Source: Chloroflexota bacterium (lineage in GTDB: Bacteria; Chloroflexota; Anaerolineae; B4-G1). Taken from it: a stretch of DNA of 7,824 bases. Within the stretch, counting starts at the first letter, position 1; every line of letters begins with the position of its first letter. Positions 5,955 to 7,824 of the stretch are shown here, piece after piece. The stretch covers positions 1-7,824 of the forward strand of contig QMOE01000088.1 in assembly GCA_003648125.1 (NCBI GenBank). The letters run 5' to 3'. A model generated the notes under the pieces. That model worked only from the letters and a program-made list of their open reading frames with translations, ran no database searches and was not told the origin of the DNA. The translations under genes and the position numbers were made by a program.

Positions 5955-5977
5955 GGGGCAAATTACCAATTTGCCCC
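5955..5977. repeat. Perfect palindrome, 10-bp stem, 3-nt loop
   Basis: GGGGCAAATT (5955-5964) is the exact reverse complement of 5968-5977, with loop ACC. It fills most of the 47-nt gap between the epimerase stop and the acyltransferase start on the minus strand. No T-run follows on that strand, so full termination is unlikely. It could lower or tune expression of the downstream acyltransferase, which also lacks a visible ribosome site. Confidence 0.75.
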
Positions 5978-5985
5978 ACTTTAGA

Positions 5986-7011
5986 TTATTGAGCAGGTAC
6001 GTTTGTCTCTTCCGCCGGCTGCGCAGGCGGTTCCCCCTTCAAGAGGCCGCGCTCGCGGAACCAGTCCAGCGCGTCGCGGCAGGTCTGCTCGAAGGGGATC
6101 GGTTCGGGGAGGCCGAGTTCCTCGCGCGCGCGGGTGGTGTCGAGTGGCTGCCAGTGACGGATGGCGCGCAGGTGGTGTGTGCCGGGGATGCCCAACCAAC
6201 TGCCGGCCCCTGCGATGGCCCGCGTCAGCCACGGCGGCAACGTGGCGCGCGGCGGCTTGCGCCCGGCGGCCGCGGCGATGACGTCCTGTATCTGGCGGAA
6301 GGTCAGGTTGTGGCCGCCCAGGATGTAGCGCTGGCCTGGCCTGCCGCGCCTGGCGGCGGCGATGTGCCCAGCCGCCACGTCTCGCCCGTCCACGACGTTG
6401 ATTTCTCCCTTGATGTAGCCCGGAATCCGCCCCCGGGCCGCCAGCAGCAATATCTTGCCGGTGGTCGGCTTGACGTCGCCGGGGCCAAAGACGGCGGCGG
6501 GCAAGAGGGTGACGACGGGCAGCCCTTGTATCGTGGCTCGCATGGCTTCCATCTCCATGGCCCATTTGACCTCAAAGTAGGGCAGCGGGACAGAGCCAGG
6601 CACGTAAAAGTCATCCTCTCCGGCCAGTCGAACCGCTTCCGAGGGTGGCCCGATGGTGGTAAGCGCGCTGGTGTAGACGAGCCGTTTGACTCCGGCGGCG
6701 GTTGCGGCTTTCAGCACGTTGCGCATCTGAGTCACACCGTGGCGCACTGTCTCCGGGATGCTGCGGGCGCGGTGGGGGTAGTAGCCGGCCGCGTGAAAGA
6801 CGAGGGGGCAGCCGCGCATGGCCGTCACCAGCGAGGCCAGGTCGGCCAGGTCGCCGGACACCCACTCGACTTCCAGGTCGCCGATAGCGCCGCTGGCCTG
6901 GGGGCGGCGGCGCATGGCGCGCACTTGCCAACCCTGGGCGGCGGCGGCGCGGGCGATCTGCCCGCCGATGAAGCCGGTAGCGCCGAGGATGCAACAGCGG
7001 ATTTCAGGCAT
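5986..7011 (-). CDS. NAD(P)-dependent epimerase/reductase, extended SDR, HpnA-like
   Basis: 341-aa cytoplasmic enzyme of the extended short-chain dehydrogenase family. The N-terminal Rossmann fold shows the dinucleotide-binding GATGFIGGQIA (GxxGxxG at 10-16), SGDLAD at 52-57 for the adenine end, and HAAG at 73-76. The catalytic pair is in YFEVK (Y145, K149), with YTSALTTIG at 113-121 supplying the hydroxyl residue. The C-terminal substrate part has LLPAAVFGPGD at 169-179, NVVDGRDVAAGH at 205-216 and RYILGGHNLT at 228-237, a combination seen in the hopanoid-associated HpnA and dihydroflavonol-reductase-like group. No other hopanoid gene is in view, so HpnA function is not claimed. Its ATG overlaps the end of the nuclease gene by 8 nt, and an AAAGGAG ribosome site lies 10 nt upstream of the start, so the two are co-transcribed. 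The downstream acyltransferase makes a lipid or glycolipid substrate a fair guess. Confidence 0.88.
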   Translation of the reverse strand: MPEIRCCILGATGFIGGQIARAAAAQGWQVRAMRRRPQASGAIGDLEVEWVSGDLADLASLVTAMRGCPLVFHAAGYYPHRARSIPETVRHGVTQMRNVLKAATAAGVKRLVYTSALTTIGPPSEAVRLAGEDDFYVPGSVPLPYFEVKWAMEMEAMRATIQGLPVVTLLPAAVFGPGDVKPTTGKILLLAARGRIPGYIKGEINVVDGRDVAAGHIAAARRGRPGQRYILGGHNLTFRQIQDVIAAAAGRKPPRATLPPWLTRAIAGAGSWLGIPGTHHLRAIRHWQPLDTTRAREELGLPEPIPFEQTCRDALDWFRERGLLKGEPPAQPAEETNVPAQ

Positions 7012-7824
7012 TGGTAGGTTGCTCCTTTAAGCGGGTCGGCAAATTAGCAAAGATGGCTGCGGCGTGTCGCAGCAGCAGATCGGCCCGCTCCGAGTCCGTG
7101 TTCTTGGCTTCCAGGTACTTGGACAGCAATTCGCGGTCGCTCATTTCTTCCGGGGCCAGGCTGCCCAGCCGCACCCGCGCCTCCCGCTCAATCTCGCGGA
7201 TGATGGAGGCGATAAAGTAGGCCTCGGACAGCAGGTCGCGCGCGTCTCGGTCGCGCACGGTTGACTCTTGGTCGGCGCGCAGTTGCAGGATCAGCCGCAC
7301 TACTGCGTCGCGCAGGTCGTGACCGGCCGCAGCCTGGCGTAGCGCCGCCAGCGGATCGGCTGATTCACGCACGTCGGCGCGCACGGTGACAAAGGGCCGG
7401 GCGTCCACCTCGACGAACTGCCAGGTTGTCTCTCCCCGCGCCAGTTCAACCCAGCAGAACCCTTTGGGCTGTCCCTCTTCGCCAAAGTCAATTCGCTCCA
7501 GGCTGCCCGAGTATACCACGGGAGGGTAATTATTTCCATTGAGGCTCTGGTGTTTGTGGACGTGGCCTAGCGCGACGTAATCCCAGGCCGGGTTGACCAG
7601 CGCCGACTTGAGCACGGCTACGTCTCGTCCGAGCATCACGCTGCGCTCGGAGCCGTAGGTGGCGCCGGAGACGCTCAAGTGAGCAGTCAGCACTGCCGGA
7701 ACATCTGGAGTGATTTGATTTGTCAGTGCCTGGATGTTATCGGTGATGATGCGCCGGAGGGCTACATCCAACTGCTCGATGGAAAGGCCCCGGTACTCGT
7801 CGTGGGTCAGGAGCCGCTGGCGGA
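7004..7824 (-). CDS. sbcD: SbcD/Mre11-type DNA repair nuclease, C-terminal part
   Basis: Partial gene, cut by the right edge of the window; 272 residues are visible and the frame is open to position 7824. Family members have about 400 residues, so the N-terminal metal-binding motifs are off the window. The C-terminal part of the calcineurin-like phosphoesterase fold is clear: LTAHLSVSG at about 45-53 supplies one metal ligand histidine, and ALGHVHKHQ at about 84-92 holds the GHxH motif (H87, H89). VVYSGSLERIDFGEE then matches the SbcD/Mre11 capping region. A C-terminal helical segment rich in Arg and Glu follows (about 150-265). Such nucleases work with an SbcC/Rad50 ATPase to open hairpins and process broken DNA ends; that gene would be expected nearby, probably outside the window. 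It heads the minus-strand run and overlaps the epimerase by 8 nt. Confidence 0.85.
   Translation of the reverse strand, partial: RQRLLTHDEYRGLSIEQLDVALRRIITDNIQALTNQITPDVPAVLTAHLSVSGATYGSERSVMLGRDVAVLKSALVNPAWDYVALGHVHKHQSLNGNNYPPVVYSGSLERIDFGEEGQPKGFCWVELARGETTWQFVEVDARPFVTVRADVRESADPLAALRQAAAGHDLRDAVVRLILQLRADQESTVRDRDARDLLSEAYFIASIIREIEREARVRLGSLAPEEMSDRELLSKYLEAKNTDSERADLLLRHAAAIFANLPTRLKEQPTNA

Noticed and set aside
5971..7017. Long plus-strand open frame of 348 codons opposite the epimerase
   Set aside because: It mirrors the epimerase gene almost exactly and its product is a low-complexity Gly/Arg/Ala/His sequence with no recognisable domain. The minus-strand frame has all SDR motifs and a ribosome site. 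High GC content explains the open antisense frame.

Overview
The window looks like chromosomal DNA from a high-GC bacterium, most likely a Chloroflexota member of the Anaerolineae type. The basis is a large Bacillus-type SRP RNA, a G5/3D cell-wall protein next to rsmA, a Thr/Pro-rich cohesin plus LysM lipoprotein, and short perfect palindromes between genes. This placement is an inference from gene style; no rRNA or marker tree is available here.

Layout. Positions 1-270 hold no gene but contain a nested, imperfect palindrome about 260 bp long. A sigma70-type promoter (TTGACA, 17-bp spacer, TAGCAT) follows at 280-308. It fires into a large SRP RNA (about 312-585) with both an Alu-like domain and a complete domain IV hairpin, closed by a GC-rich stem-loop. 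Three plus-strand genes follow: a membrane-anchored wall protein with four YabE-type repeats, a G5 domain and a 3D domain (634-2091); the 16S rRNA dimethyltransferase rsmA/ksgA (2100-2942); and a cohesin/LysM lipoprotein (2948-4018). The gaps between them are only a few bases, so they probably form one operon. The yabE/rpfB-rsmA pairing is a known conserved neighbourhood in Gram-positive bacteria.

The other half is a minus-strand run that converges on the first. Read from the right edge, it holds the C-terminal part of an SbcD/Mre11-type nuclease (7004-7824, cut by the window edge), an extended-SDR NAD-dependent epimerase/reductase resembling HpnA (5986-7011), an LpxL/PatA-type acyltransferase (5012-5938), and a conserved protein of the family usually labelled 'quinate 5-dehydrogenase' (4038-4943). 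The two plus-strand surface proteins act on or bind peptidoglycan, while rsmA matures ribosomes. The epimerase and acyltransferase could act together on a glycolipid or other membrane lipid, but this rests only on adjacency.

The least ordinary signal is the set of palindromes. Four perfect or near-perfect hairpins, each with a 10-14 bp stem and a 3-nt loop, lie at 231-257, 4016-4040, 4979-5009 and 5955-5977, in gaps or directly at gene ends. One supplies the stop codons of both converging genes. Another is present in only one arm of the large 5' palindrome, as if it had inserted there. I see no CRISPR array, tRNA, transposase or obvious defence system.
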